DNA of 42,611 nt from the NCBI GenBank assembly GCA_004335635.1, contig QAXH01003645.1:1-42611 (forward strand), written 5' to 3'. Origin of the DNA: Chloromonas sp. AAM2. Lineage: Eukaryota > Chlorophyta > Chlorophyceae > Chlamydomonadales > Chlamydomonadaceae. Below, piece after piece: positions 23,201 through 35,601 of this stretch. The number at the start of each line of letters is the position of its first letter. Position 1 is the first letter of the stretch. The translations under genes were made by a program, and so were the position numbers. Below the pieces are notes generated by a model. The model did not search any database. It was not told the origin of the DNA and saw only the letters and a program-made list of their open reading frames with translations.

Positions 23201-26200
23201 GGGTCTGACACCATGTTCCAGAGTCATACACTAAGGCTTGAAAAGAAGCTCCACCAGCATGAAGCACATCACACACGAGCGAGCATGATGACACTTGATC
23301 CATCTTCTGTTCGACTTGCCGTGCGACACAGATGTAAAAAATACACTCACTGGCTCACACTCACAGTGACCGCATGCACACGAGTTGGCTTCAGCGGGCG
23401 GTGATGTCCAAATCATCTTTCCTTCACACTGATTTCAATGAACGACACACCTACTATTGGTTATTGCTGAGCCCTTCTGAAGCCGACACAGGCACGCACT
23501 GCTCACACCCCTGCACCCCTGCTCCAAGTCCCACACAATCATCATCACATGACAATGTACTCAAGCACGTAGCATACATCACCCGTGTCTGGATCAAACC
23601 ATGATGAGCCTTTGGTTCCACCATGCACATCACTCATGGGGACAGCAGTTCGGTGACCAGAGTTTTGAACAGTTGTCAGAATCAAGCAGTTATCAGACTG
23701 GAAAAGTGGCACCCTGCATGGTGGTGGTGATGGTAGTAATGAAGATGATAAGCCATGGGGCAAACCCATGATAAGCCTTGTAACGAGCAAGGCCTAAGCC
23801 ATGACAAGCCTTGATTGTTGATGATGAAATCAATTCAGGTTTCCAAACAGCGCGGATCTGTTGTGGTGCCCATGCAGGTCACCACGTTTGCGTTGGACGG
23901 CTCCACCTCATGGAAGCCAGTGGAGGGTCTCGAGGAAGCTGACCTCAAGGAGTTGGCGGATAAGGTGCTTCTAAACACTCGTTTTGGTCGTTTGTCATCG
24001 ATAGTTGGTGTTTTTTTCTTAATTGCCAGCTGCACTCAAGCACTGGAACAAGACCGGCTGAATGACCGGCAGTGGCTACAGCTGGGTGGATCCCGATCCT
24101 GTTTACGGCTTTGGGTGGTTTCGCACTTGATACTTGGCAGTTTGTGCCGTTTTGTCAGCTGCATGCAATTGTTCATGCAGCCAAGCACCGAGATTAGGCA
24201 ACAGCTACCCATTTCACTTCTTTACGCCTTGGCCATTCTTACATTATTTTGTGTGTCGTTGTTTCCTTGTTTCCCGCAGGTTCGTCAGCACCCCGCCACG
24301 GGTGCCGAGGTGCAGGCCCTGTGCGGCGACCTTCAGGTGCTGGGCCGCACAGAGTTCAAGGCGCTGCTCAAGTGGAGGCTGGCGCTGAGAAAGGCGCTCA
24401 AGACGGAGCTAAACGGAGTGGGCGAGGACAAGGCCAAGGGAGCCAAGAAGGCAAAGGGGGCACCAGGTCAGTGCCGCTCTGATCATTCCTGCGGCAGTAC
24501 GGCCACAGTAAGTTATCTCAACCAGCTTCAGTTGTGCTGTCGTGTGCCTCTGGCTATTCTCTGCCGTTCAGCTTGCTTACCTCGTGCAGTACTGTTGTGT
24601 TGAATTGAAACGCAGTATAGCCTCTTCGCATGCCATCTCAGACAGCGATCATGTGCAAGTCATGGTGCTGACACACAATATGGCCCGCTCGACCCAGTTG
24701 ATTGAATTGCCTCCGGGGACCACCTTGAGCCGGCCAAACTGTCACCTGTGCATGCGCCACAGCAGTTGGCAACCCCACGCCTTTCAACACAACCTCACCC
24801 CCGCCATACTGCCCATGGATCCATGGCCATGCGTGATGTAGCAAGCTGCCCATGGATCATGCCCCGCAGATCGTTGAGTTGAGTTGAATTGAATTGCTTC
24901 TACGAATGCCACCTCAGACATCAATCACATGGAAGTCGTGGTGCTGATCAATCATATCGCTTATTCAACCCATGGACTCGCGGCCGCCATGCACCACAGA
25001 TGCTGCCAAGAAGGACCCTGCCGCTGCTGAGGGCGAGGCGTCTGCCCCGCTGGACCCCGAGGCCGCGCTGCTAGCGGAGATGGAGGCACTGAAGGACGCC
25101 GCGGGGCGGCGGGAGCACAAGGAGAAGAAGAAGGCGCGGGAGGCAAAGAAGAAGGCGCGCATCAGGTGAGATGCTCGGTGATGAGGGCAGCGTTGGACAC
25201 AGCACACACGTACTGCTCGGCACAGCACACATGTGGTACAGCAGACCTGTACTCCGTTGTAAAGGGAATGACAGACGCAAACCCAGCCAGGCAGACGGTG
25301 CATTAAACTGTGTGCATTGTTGAGCGCATTCAAAGCGCGTATGACGCAGCCACAGATTGAGCCAGGGCAGGCAGCGGATCAAGTGGTACGAGCACTGAGT
25401 GCGTGTTAATGATTGTCTGCAGGGCTGCCCAGCTGGGTGCTGCCCAGACCGAGATAGAGGAGAACGGGCCGGACGGGATGTTCACCCTGCGCACCGTCAA
25501 CGGGGGAGCGTCGGCACTGGAGCGGGTGGCGGAGACAGCTGCGCTGGGGGACAGGGAGATGGAGATGCTAGAGGTACGAGCGGCATTTTTTGGTGCCTCT
25601 TGCAGACAATGATTTTTGAAGCAGGGCATGTTGGCAGCTATAGCATGTCCAAAGACGGCTGGCTCACTTCAGATATTTTGGCCCTTAGTGCGATGGTTAC
25701 AGATCATATATCTTGTGCCAGTAATCAGTCAGAGGCAATGTATCCGCGACAACCCTTGCCACAGCTTATCATGCCATTTAATTAGAGGGCATGTATATGA
25801 GTCTTGCTACGACCTGCCCGGGTCGTAGTTCAGCTTTGTGTTGCTTCGCCAGTGTAGCCGTTGTACCGTTGTAGAAAGCCTCCTATGCTGGTTTGCTGGT
25901 TTGTGGCATGTATCTACTCCTCTGACTCATCTTTGTCATCTGCACTGTGCGCTCTGCTGTGCCCTCAGGCCACGGACTCATCCGATGACGACTACCTAGT
26001 GGGCGGCCGGGCGCCGGGCACAGGCAGTGACGGGGACAGCGACGACGAACAGGCCGCGCTGCGGTACGAGATGCAGATGGACGAGGCTCTGGAGTCCTCG
26101 TACAAGATGTACCTTGAGCGCAAGGGTCACAGAGACGACGTAGTCAAGGCAGGTCCAGGCGTGCGCATGGGGAGAGAGGGAGAGAAATTCCAGTCAACCT

Positions 26201-29200
26201 GCATTGGTTGTACGGGCCCCGCCATGTCACGTCAGCCCAGGCACAGCCCAGTGACAGGGCGAGGTGCTGGCCAGCCTGCCCTTTGTGATGCTGAAGGCCT
26301 GTGCTCATGGTGGTTGGAACCAATGTCGTTGAGGGTTGCTTTGGCAGCAGAACCATGTGCCGCCAATTCTGCCGTATGGCCAGTGCTAGTAAGGTACAGG
26401 AATGTCACCCCTCATCATTGAGTCTTTGTCAAAGTGCTGCTGTCTCCATGCGTTTGCTGCACAGGAGAAGCGGCGACGCCTAGGCATGGATTTGGAACTA
26501 GACGACGGGGGCGAGGCGAGTGAGGAGGATAGCGAGGAGGGCGACAGCGAAGAAGATGAGGGCATGAAGAGTGACGACGAGAGTGACGGCAGTGAGGGGG
26601 GAGTGAGAGGCGCTGCACCAGTGGCGCAGCGGCAGCGGGGAAAACGGGCGCGGGAGGCAAAAGATGCGGCGGAAGGGGGAGCGGGAGGGGGCTTGTTAGT
26701 GGAGTTGGATGAGCGGAGAGCGGGAGTGGCCACCAGCGGGCCTGCTATGGCTGCGCAGTGGTTTGGCCAGGACTTGTTTGATGATCCCAACTTGATGGTC
26801 GAGGAGGATGGAGAAGAGGATGAGGAGGATGAAGAGGAAGAAGAGGATGACCAAGGTGCGGATGAGGGTATGGCAGAAAGGAATGATTATGTACACAGTC
26901 ACACACTGCGCAGCCTGCTAATCGTTTAAATCGTTTCTCATCTCAATGCATGTACACTTTCAGGACCAGTGCCAAGAACTATTCATGTATTGTTGACCGT
27001 CTTGCTGTCGGGCTGGGGGGGCGAGGACATGCGTGTCATGCACTGGCCTGATCATGGATGACAGGGTGGCACTCTGCAGCGCTCCTGTACTGGCAGCAGC
27101 ACATACGGACATGCATGCATACGAGCTGGCTTCAGCGGGCGGTGATGTTCAAATCATCTTTCCTTCACACTGATTCCAATGAACGACACACCTACTATTG
27201 GTTATTGCTGAGCCCTTCTGAAGCCGACACAGGCACACATGTAGCACAACATCTCAACCCATCCAGCATTCAACCCTATCTCAATGGTTTCCAATCATGT
27301 GGTTGAGGCGTGGTGAGGTGGTGTCAGATGCTGCACTCGTGATCGTCGCCCTCGTGTGATGTTGCTTGTTGCACCGTGTCGCCCTGTGTTTCAGGGGACA
27401 TGTCAGATGGCTATGCGCGTCAGCAGTCGCATGCAGCAGCAGGGCCACGGCAGGGCGGCACAGAAGCCAACGGGAAAAGTAAAACAGCAGCAAAGGCGAC
27501 TGGCACGCCCGCAGACGACACTGCGGCAGGCTCAGACGATGATGACGGTGATCGCAAGAGACGGAAAGGCAAAGGGCCTGGTTTCGAGGTGGTGCCAGCA
27601 ACAAAAGACAAGCTGCGTGGTGGGAAGAAGAGGGCTCCCGGTGACAGCTCTGACTCTGGGACTGACAGCGAAGACGAGTTTGACTTGTTAGATGACCAAG
27701 GAAAAGCTGAGGTGGGTGTGGGAAGGAGGAGCACACTCAACGAGAAGAGCAGCACCAAGGAGTGAGAAAGAGGCCTGCAGAACCCTGTTCATGTTTAGGA
27801 TCTGACCCCAGGGCCTCGTTGCATCTGAAATTGAAATTGGATGGGCTAAATTGTACGGGGCGACTTTCTACTGACATGAGTAGGGCAGACATCGTGTTGT
27901 GCATTGAATGCCTGCGAGCATTGAGCATTGAGCTCATTGCTTACAGCTTGGTTTCAAGTTGCCGCCAGGGCCTTGCTCGCTGCAAGTGCAACAGACGTTG
28001 TCCGCACTGCCTGAAGTGGTCCTTGGCCTGGCTCGCTTAAGGTTTGCTCTGAGATTGTCCCCACGGCCTGGTCTGCTGCAGGTGCTGGCCCTGGCCAAGC
28101 GCATGCTGCGGCGGAAGGACAAGGAGAGCATCGTGGACGCGGCCTACAACCGCTACGCCTTCCACGACACGGGGCTGCCTAGGTGGTTCACGGAGGACGA
28201 GCGGCGACACATGAGGTGGGCCGGAGGGGGGCTGGGTCAGGCACCAAGGGTGTGTGATGTGGTGGGGCGCTACCTGTGGAGTTTGGCACTTGTCAAATGC
28301 ATACCACTGATCCAGGCCCATTATTGATCCAGACGGGAAAGCAGTTGGATGCTGCATCCAGGCCCATTCTTCCCATGGCCACGCCTGGGCAAGTCACACT
28401 TGTGTCGCTTCTTGCCAACAAAATGCCATCAATCATGCCAGGCATGGCCCCACCTCTTCAACCCCAGCACTCGCCCTTTCAACTTTTTGACCCAATGTTT
28501 GGTGATTACCTTGCATTTCATTCGCTGAGTGGTGATACCGGCGCGTGGCTACTGAGGTGCAGTCATTACGTTGTTCTGCACTGCTCAATTTGACACTACC
28601 TCTGTGTGTGTCTGCTACCCCCAGGCCGATCCTTCCCGTGACCAAGGAGGAGGTCCAGGCGGAGAAGGAGCGCCTCAAGGCCGTGGACGCCAGGCCCATC
28701 AAGAAGGTGGCGGAGGCCAAGGGCAGGGCCAAGCGAAGGGTGCAGGCGAAGCTGTCGGCAGCCAGGGAGAAGGCGGAGAGCATTGCCGCACAGGTGGGTC
28801 AAAGCACGCACTGCCTATTATAGTTATTGATGTTATTGCCGTCGTTATTATTCTTGTTATTTTTATTACCATTATGGTCATCATTGTTTTCAGTCAATCT
28901 GTCTGTCTATTCCTGTTGTTTTTTAACGGCACACGCTTGCGAGCACTCCTTTCTTGTCCACTTATTACTGTGCACAGCAGCTCACTGATCCCAACCCAGA
29001 AAAACCTGCACGTCGCCAAACACTGATGCATGTTACAATGTTATGCCTTGATCCTCGGCCTTGTGCTAGCTTTATGGATGTTTCATGTGCGCTGGATGTG
29101 CAGGAGGACGTGCCAATGAATTCCAAGATTCGTGAAATTGAAAAGCTTTATGCTAAGGCACGAGCTGCAGGGAAGCGGGGCAAGGGCAAGGGCGGGAAGG

Positions 29201-29337
29201 ACGGGAAGCGCGGCAAGGGCCGCAAGGGGCCGCCCCTGGACAAGCGCATGCTCAAGGACAAGCGGGCCGCGAAGGCGATTGAGAAGCGGGGAGGGCGGAA
29301 GGGGGCAAAGGGAGGCAAGGGGCGCAAGGGGAAATAG
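20267..29337 (+). CDS. SPB1: SPB1 pre-rRNA 2'-O-ribose methyltransferase
   Basis: Seventeen exons: 20267-20334, 20805-20916, 21115-21222, 21508-21618, 21903-21989, 22420-22587, 22898-23065, 23878-23964, 24280-24466, 25000-25165, 25423-25573, 25969-26148, 26465-26855, 27395-27711, 28082-28215, 28625-28793 and 29104-29337; 945 residues. The N-terminal FtsJ/RrmJ domain has the SAM motif DLCAAPGGW (50-58) and the catalytic tetrad K31, D117, K157, E192. The segment [13 protein letters not shown] and [11 protein letters not shown] are SPB1 hallmarks, as is LLKWR in the DUF3381 region. Acidic stretches follow in the middle, then the conserved C-terminal SPB1 block (exons 15-17, with [15 protein letters not shown]), ending in a Lys/Gly-rich tail. 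In yeast Spb1 methylates the peptidyl-transferase loop of 25S rRNA in nucleolar pre-60S particles. The donor after exon 13 could instead be at 26868. Introns after 22587 and 26148 use GC donors. Confidence 0.95.
22265..22290 (+). repeat. Interstitial CCCTAA tract in SPB1 intron 5
   Basis: About four CTAACC units, one with a substitution, in C-rich orientation. It lies within intron 21990-22419. Confidence 0.75.
23372..23497 (+). repeat. 126-bp dispersed repeat, copy A (SPB1 intron 7)
   Basis: This matches 27113-27238 over its full length with five differences by eye, all transitions, and no gaps. Flanks are unrelated. It contains a 42-codon frame starting at its ATG that is open in both copies. 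Confidence 0.9.
24599..24974 (+). repeat. Diverged direct duplication inside SPB1 intron 9
   Basis: About 95 bp starting at 24599 (GTTGAATTGAA) is repeated in weathered form starting at 24882. Shared words include ATGCCA(T/C)CTCAGACA and GTGGTGCTGA or its close variant. Copies of CTGCCCATGGATC also recur at 24819 and 24846. Confidence 0.6.
27113..27238 (+). repeat. 126-bp dispersed repeat, copy B (SPB1 intron 13)
   Basis: Second copy of the element at 23372-23497, in the same orientation and 3.7 kb downstream, inside intron 26856-27394. The ATG-led frame is kept, with three synonymous and two replacement changes. No terminal inverted repeat or target duplication is evident. Confidence 0.9.
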
Positions 29338-29583
29338 ACCTGTGAGCATCTCTTAGAGTTTCTGACACGTTTCTGCTTCATGAACCTCATAACTATCTTT
29401 GTTAAGCTATGTTCCGAATTATGATGTGCCGTTGAGGTACGTCTGGCTTCTTGAAACCTTCTGCAACTTACGTTTTTGGAATGTTTTACATTTGCGACTG
29501 CAGTAGTGAAGAGCTTGTGATGATGGTAGTGATCCCATTCTAGACTCATACTATGATTTCAAGTCAAAGCTAAGGGCTTTGGC

Positions 29584-29588
29584 TGTAA
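29584..29588 (+). terminator. Candidate TGTAA polyadenylation signal of SPB1
   Basis: TGTAA occurs 247 bp after the SPB1 stop codon, a usual distance for green algal transcripts. Only the five-base word supports it. Confidence 0.35.
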
Positions 29589-30540
29589 TCATTGCCATAT
29601 CTGCGTAGGATAGAAAGCTTGCCTCTGTGGCAAACCTGCATCGCTATCCAAATTTGAGTCATCATTGCTGGCAGCCGGACACCAGCCAGTACTGGGCGCA
29701 GCGCAACACCATAAAGTATGTTCCGCCTGCAACATGTAAGCTCTGACAGTCATTCCCAGCACACAGCGTACGCCCAAGAAGCTGTGAAACTCTCCGGTGC
29801 AACTACCAACAGTCCGCTTAACGGCTCAGAGACTGCTCTGTTGCATCCGCATGCACTCGTGTGTGCACCTCTGCAGGCACGCCTCGTTCCATGCGGGCAC
29901 GTGGCTGGAGCTCACGCACACCGCGCGGATGCAGGCGTCTGTACAGGCGTCCAGGGCTGAACACACGCACACAACCAGCAGATCGGAATATGATTGCAGT
30001 TAAGCAGTACACGGACCAGAGTACACAGTGCCCAAACGCTCACTCTCTGTGAACCAGTTTACAAATAATACATTGCAGAACTAGCCAGGCTGGATGAAGT
30101 TACCCACAGTCTAGGAGTCTAGGCATTTTCAGCATGGGAACTGGCATGATGCATGTCCTTGCCTAGCAAATGCACAGGTTGGCTCGCTTCGCAGTTGGTA
30201 TGTGTGCATTGTTAGGGTACATCGGTCTGGAGTCCTTCGGTTGTTCAGCATTTGCAAGGGCCACTTGTTCGTCACCACTCGGAGGCAAGTCCGTGGTAAG
30301 CCGTAGGCCTATTCTGTCGAGTGTAAGGCAGTATTTCCTTCACCCACCTGACAAACCGCACACCGTCACGCATGTGCTGATTGTGGTGTCCTGCAGGCGA
30401 GGTGCACAAGCCTAGTAAGAACTCTCATTCAAGCACATGGTTGCGTCCTACCGCAAGTCTGCTCACAAGCAAGTCTGCTCGTTAGTGTCTGTGCAGTGTG
30501 TGGAGCATGCAGCGATGACGAGGGTTGGCAGATCCGTTAC

Positions 30541-30572
30541 GGTTTGTATCCGTTGTGGTTTGTATCCGTTAT
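30541..30572 (+). repeat. Tandem duplication of a 16-bp unit
   Basis: GGTTTGTATCCGTTGT is followed at once by the same unit with one change in its last bases. A partial match (ATCCGTTA) precedes it. Confidence 0.8.
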
Positions 30573-31573
30573 GATAATTAATGTGAGGCATATGCACGGC
30601 TCAGCCTTGTATGGCATGCGCACAAGTGTCCCATGGGGCACAACTGTTGATGCCCTGGTCCCGTACCATGACCGCATCGTGGCCCAGCTTCCTGACTAGC
30701 TTGGGTGAGGTGCACACGCGCTGACATACAAAGCCAGGCTCAGTGCCCCAGTCCTCGTTCTCGTTTGCACTACAGACACAGTGAACACGCTCAGGTAGTT
30801 TAAAAAGCATATGTGTGGAATTTTGATCATGATATTAAGATACAGATGAGGTCAGCCAACCAAGTGGATATGTCGGCACAGGGAAGGAGCATCCAAATTA
30901 TTGAATCATTTTTGTTTTTTGACATGACCTATGAGTTGTGACTTGATTAAGGGAGAGTAGACCCAATGACTTTATATTACTTTCTGACTTTATGCACCTC
31001 CCGACAAGAGATGCAGCTGACAAGTCAAATAGATCCCTTAACGAGATAGGGTCCTCACCGGTCCCCTGCCTTCAGTGTTGTCACTTTTCTCCGACCATTT
31101 TTCCATCTTTGCACGGCCTTCATCAACACCGGCACGGCCGGCACACTGGTGAGCGACCACCATGCAGACACCATTTCCGCTCTGTCGTAGTGGATCTCCA
31201 GGAGTATACAGCGCTCGTTCAGCAGGACGTTGCGGGTGCTATGACAATGGATATCCGCAGGTTGCGTGTGACACTTTGCGATGCGTGACACTTCTGCTGT
31301 TATAATCCAGACATTTGAGCAGCGCATCAAGGCAGGTTTGTGCTCGGTGGCTTGCTCGTTTTCACGCCATCATGTATGTGATCTGAGGCCGCGATCATGG
31401 CTGTGACTCAAATGTCATTCTGACAGCCACTGATCTGATGCCACGCTGGTACCAGGGAGCAGTCTCGACAGCATTTGAGGCTTGGTCAGCCTTAATACTT
31501 CAGTTCAGTATGACCAATAGAACCTGTGACGAATCCGAGCGCGTCTAAACACCTCCTTGGACGCCAACTTCTT

Positions 31574-31578
31574 TTACA
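31574..31578 (-). terminator. TGTAA word close after the SIL1 stop
   Basis: TGTAA on the minus strand lies about 25 bp beyond the stop codon. If used, the 3' untranslated region would be very short, so it may be incidental. Confidence 0.2.
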
Positions 31579-31602
31579 TCAGCCGGATCACAGTCACAGA
31601 GT

Positions 31603-34600
31603 TCAAAGCTCTATCCGAGGGAGGCCAGCCTTTGCCGAGGGTTTCAGCGCCATCTGCACCTCCCGCACAAGACCCAACAGGTACTTGATGTAATGGTCAT
31701 CCAGGTCCCCTGCAGCTGCCATCAGATGCTCCAGCAGCTCTGTGTGCAGCTTGTCCGTCCCAGACACTGCACAGCACACGTATGCTTGCAGCCTGAGTGA
31801 CATGCAGAACTTCGGCGGGTGACATGCAGTTTGAACTAGCATTCTCCTTCTGCGAAAGACTAAGAATTTTGCTGCACATGAACGTTGGGGCAAGATCAGA
31901 ACATATACTACGCGGCCTGGTTGCAACGTTTCTAGAGTACTTTGCAGTCAACCCACGTGTTGCAATTGAGTTGCCAGTGAGCCAACACCAAATGCCTACC
32001 AGTGCTAGTACACCCTGATTGCCAGCAACCCTGCTGCCTCACCTGCCCCTGCCTCGTGGAATGCCTCCGCCGCCTGGCTGCTGTACCTGACCAGCGTCTT
32101 GATGGTGTCCAGGGCCTTCTCCTGCAGGTCGGTGTCGGGCTGGAGCAGCAGCCGGCTGATGGGGCTGGCCAGGCCTGCGCAAACAAATGAGACGATTATG
32201 CACACATCCTCGAGCTCCCTGCGCCGGGTTGTGCGATGCCGCAGAAAGTGGTAGTACAGTTTACGTCATCTCGGCTACGTGCTATAGGTGGAGATTTGAA
32301 AACCTGCGGCTTCCTCACAGCCCCACACATGGGTGGCTTCCATGCTCGATACACGTCCGGCCTCCTTTGATGATCAAGTTTGTATCGCATTGAATAAACA
32401 GAGCCGTCCTGCACTGGTGCAAACTGCAATGCCATCAGCTTAGCTGTGAAGGCGAGGGTGGCATGCACTTACATCAACGTGACCTGTTCACAGTAGTGTG
32501 AGTCCCCGTGCCTACCTTTCTTGAGGCACGTGCTGGCCACGTCCGCATCCAGGTGAATGAGGTCGATGAGCAGAGCCAGGGCCTTGCGCTGCGCTCGGTG
32601 GTCCATGCGGGCCGAGCCCCCCGCAGGCGAGCCGCCGGCCAGCACATGGTGCACTGCATCCAGGCCACCTGCCACACAACAGCAACAGGATGACGTTTGG
32701 ATGACTTGGCTTCTCCTGTACTTACTCTGCCTTCCTTGCAAAGCCACACTGTCACTGAGTGAACGACTTGAGGAGTGTTTTTGCTACAAGGCTGCACTGA
32801 AACTAACTGGACATATTGTGTGGTAGTCCAGCTGATGCATTGCAGGCCAAGTGTAATCAAGTTGACAAATACGCACACACCCGATCACAGCATCAAATGG
32901 CAGTGACAAGGACTGGAGTGCAAGGAATGACACCTCCTTCCTCCGTCGTGGAAGCCAGGAAGAATGGCCAGGGCTAGCCGGGTCCCTGGACCCTACCTGC
33001 CGCGAGGAACGTCTGCCTGAGTGTTGCCAGGTTGCGCACCATGGCCGCCACTGCATACAGCCCCTTGACCACCACCTCGCCCTCGCCTGCTGTGATCAGC
33101 TGCACGTGGGGCACACCATTCAGTAACGCTCACAGTTGGCAGCAAACAGTTGTGTACTCAAGGCGGATTGCCCCTTTAAGGATAAGATAGCTGAGCGTCT
33201 CATGGCGCTGGAGCAGATAGGCTGTCTATACAATCTGTGCGCATCCAACAGACGCATCCAACAGACCAGTGCGCACCCTGTGCTCTGCAGTAGCATTTGC
33301 TACGACCCAGACACGAGCACAAGTACAGGCTTAAGCGAGCAGACCAATGCGCGCCCTGTGGTCCACATTCAAACCTTGATAAGCATTACAAATCTATGCA
33401 GTATTTTCGCAGAAAACATCAACATCTGCTGTATATCAAAGCACGCCCAGGTTGGTCCATGGCTTGCCTTGACCAGTTGTGTGAACAGTTTGGGGTGCAG
33501 CTCCATCAGCTGCTCCTGGAACTTGGGGTTGTTGGAGGCGGCCGTGCCCACCACGTAGGCCGCAGCCGCCCGCACACTGCCCACTGGGGAGGACAGGGCT
33601 GCCATCACGGGGTCGATACCGCCCAGCACCTTGAGGTCTGCGTTGAGCTCATGTGTGGCAGGGTGCGGTCATCCGCCAACATCATCGTCCTCACTTGTCC
33701 GAACAGTTCAGACTTTTGATTTACAAACGGATGCTGCAGCTGAAGCACATGAGGGGAGGTTGTAACGCATATGTGGCATGGTCTGAGGCAAGAATAATCC
33801 AGTGGCATCATCGCCAACTTACAGTATAAAAAGTCACAGATTCATGGGCCGTCGGTGCAGCAGGTGAAACAATGAGGCAGGGATGGCAGTTATAGCAGCA
33901 TGGCACACTCAGCGTGTTAAGCATGCTTATTAACCAGTAACTGGCAAACTGTGATGGTGTGCTGACCTGGTAAGCGCAGCATTCGTTGTTCAGAACACCA
34001 TTGGGCAACACTGCATGGTGTGGCTTCTCACCGTTAGCGTTGTCTATGGGCTCCACCAGTATCTGCAGCGCAGTTAGCGCGTTGAGGTGCTGCTCGGTGG
34101 TGGCTTCGGGGTGCGTCAGGACTGACACGGCCTCCTGGGTTAGCGCATTACAACACAGGTGATGAGTTCAACAACTGTGATGATCGCCATGTTGGTGACG
34201 ACTGTGTGTAATGACCACTCTGGTGAGCAGAGAGCTTGAACCCAGTCACTCCTGTAGTGGCAGCGACTGATGCCTGCCTGTGTGTTCAGTGGCAGCCTGT
34301 GCCAAGACACAATTCCAGGCCCAAGCGCAACGATTCCTCATGGACTGCACTGTTGTGCAGCAACAATCGTGGCTAGTATCTTACCTTTATGAGTCCGGTC
34401 TCCGTGGGCTGCTGATTCATGACGTCAATCAACTGCAAGCAAGCAAGCAAGCATGACGCTGCAGCTTAGCTTCCTGCTGTGCACGGTTTTTGAACCAGCC
34501 ACGCATCGGTAACATATTGAACGTATGATGACCAGTTGCTGCTGAAGGCTGCCCGCTGACCAGAGTAAACTCTGCAGCTTGTGCTGCGCTGTCCACTTCA

Positions 34601-35601
34601 ACCTTTGCAGCTCGTGTAGTGCTAGTGAAGATGTACACTGACCTGTCAAAGGTCATAACTCAGACTGTCACAGCTTTACCAAAATCAGGCCCAGTTCGCA
34701 GTAAACACATGTGAACATGGTTTATTTACAGTCCATGCTGGTGCGTGGTCATAAACCTGTGGATTGTCAAGAGCCAAATTAGTGTTTTTCCCACCTCTTT
34801 CACACGTGCTTTGCGCTCCTTGAGGGAAGCGACGGCCTCCTGCTGCTTGATGGCAGCTGCGTGCTTCTTGAGGACCTCGGGATCGCTATGTGCTGCGGTG
34901 CACAGCAACATGACACGTGGGTGAGCTACGTAACGTTAGTAAGTACTGACAGGTACGTGCTGACTTGCAACGCTTGCTTGGCCTGCCTTCCTGCACGCAC
35001 CAGGCTTCCCCAGATTTTGATGCCTGATACCCTGGCCCGCAAGCCAAGCACGTGTGCGTCTGCTGACCCTGCTCTCATGCCACGTGTCTACCTGCATCAC
35101 ATCCATGGGCTGGTGGAGTGTGTCCAGCTACTGCGGGACCCCTTACTACCCAACTGATGGATGGCTAGCCAAATCAAGATTGCCAGCACATGCAAGACAC
35201 CTCCAGTAACCCTGTTGGTAACGCTGCTAGGACTTACAGATGGCCCAGTGCAACATGCTTTCCAGATCCATGTCTTCGCCCCCGGCTGCCTTTGCTGACG
35301 CAGCGGACAAATCCACAGCTTCATGTGGCATCTCCTCTGTGGATCATAAGCCAGAGAACTCACCAAACAGCCTCAGCAAGGTTGCGAGCTGGCTGCCCTT
35401 GCTGATGCTTGCATGCTGCTGGTGTGGCTTAAGCTGAAAGGAGTGGATCCTACCTGGGGGCGGAAATGCATCTTGCACGTACTGTCCAGCATCTACAGCG
35501 CTGGTGCTTGTCAGCAGATGTGCTAGGGTTACTGTCACCAGCAGGCCAGCTAACAACCCTAAACCTTTGGGTAGTTGCCGGGAAGATGCATCGCCTGCCA
35601 T
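31603..35601 (-). CDS. SIL1: Fes1/SIL1-type Hsp70 nucleotide exchange factor, ER-targeted
   Basis: Ten exons, in gene order: 35454-35601, 35238-35336, 34795-34892, 34385-34432, 34032-34134, 33468-33637, 32997-33099, 32516-32668, 32043-32174 and 31603-31766; all phases agree and the product is 405 residues. A hydrophobic signal segment (about 12-29, GLGLLAGLLVTVTLAHLL) points to the ER. The Fes1/HspBP1 hallmark MLHWAI (77-82) is followed by a Lys/Glu-rich helix and four or more armadillo-like helical repeats (for example SVRAAAAYVVGTAASNNP and ALDTIKTLVRYSSQA). Fes1-family proteins release ADP from Hsp70; ER members (SIL1) act on BiP. ER placement is inferred from the signal segment. The C-terminus is RIEL, only loosely like an ER-retrieval signal. 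The intron after the exon at 33468-33637 uses a GC donor. The first in-frame ATG is at 35601. Confidence 0.9.
33241..33360. repeat. Short duplications in a SIL1 intron
   Basis: GCATCCAACAGA is doubled at 33241-33264. A 20-bp unit beginning AGACCA at 33263-33282 recurs at 33341-33360 with two changes. Both lie in the intron between the exons ending at 33468 and starting at 33099. Confidence 0.6.
34433..34452. repeat. CAAG/GCAA tetranucleotide repeat
   Basis: About four to five tandem GCAA units sit directly at the acceptor side of the 48-bp exon 4 of SIL1, next to its CAG. Confidence 0.6.

Larger units (their letters stand above)
29589..31602. other. Intergenic region between converging genes
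   Basis: No convincing gene is seen. Two short coding-like plus-strand blocks stand out: 29876-29960, after a CTCTGCAG acceptor, and 30590-30699, which ends in TAG. They cannot be linked to each other or to a start codon. A 16-bp tandem duplication sits at 30541-30572. Confidence 0.45.
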
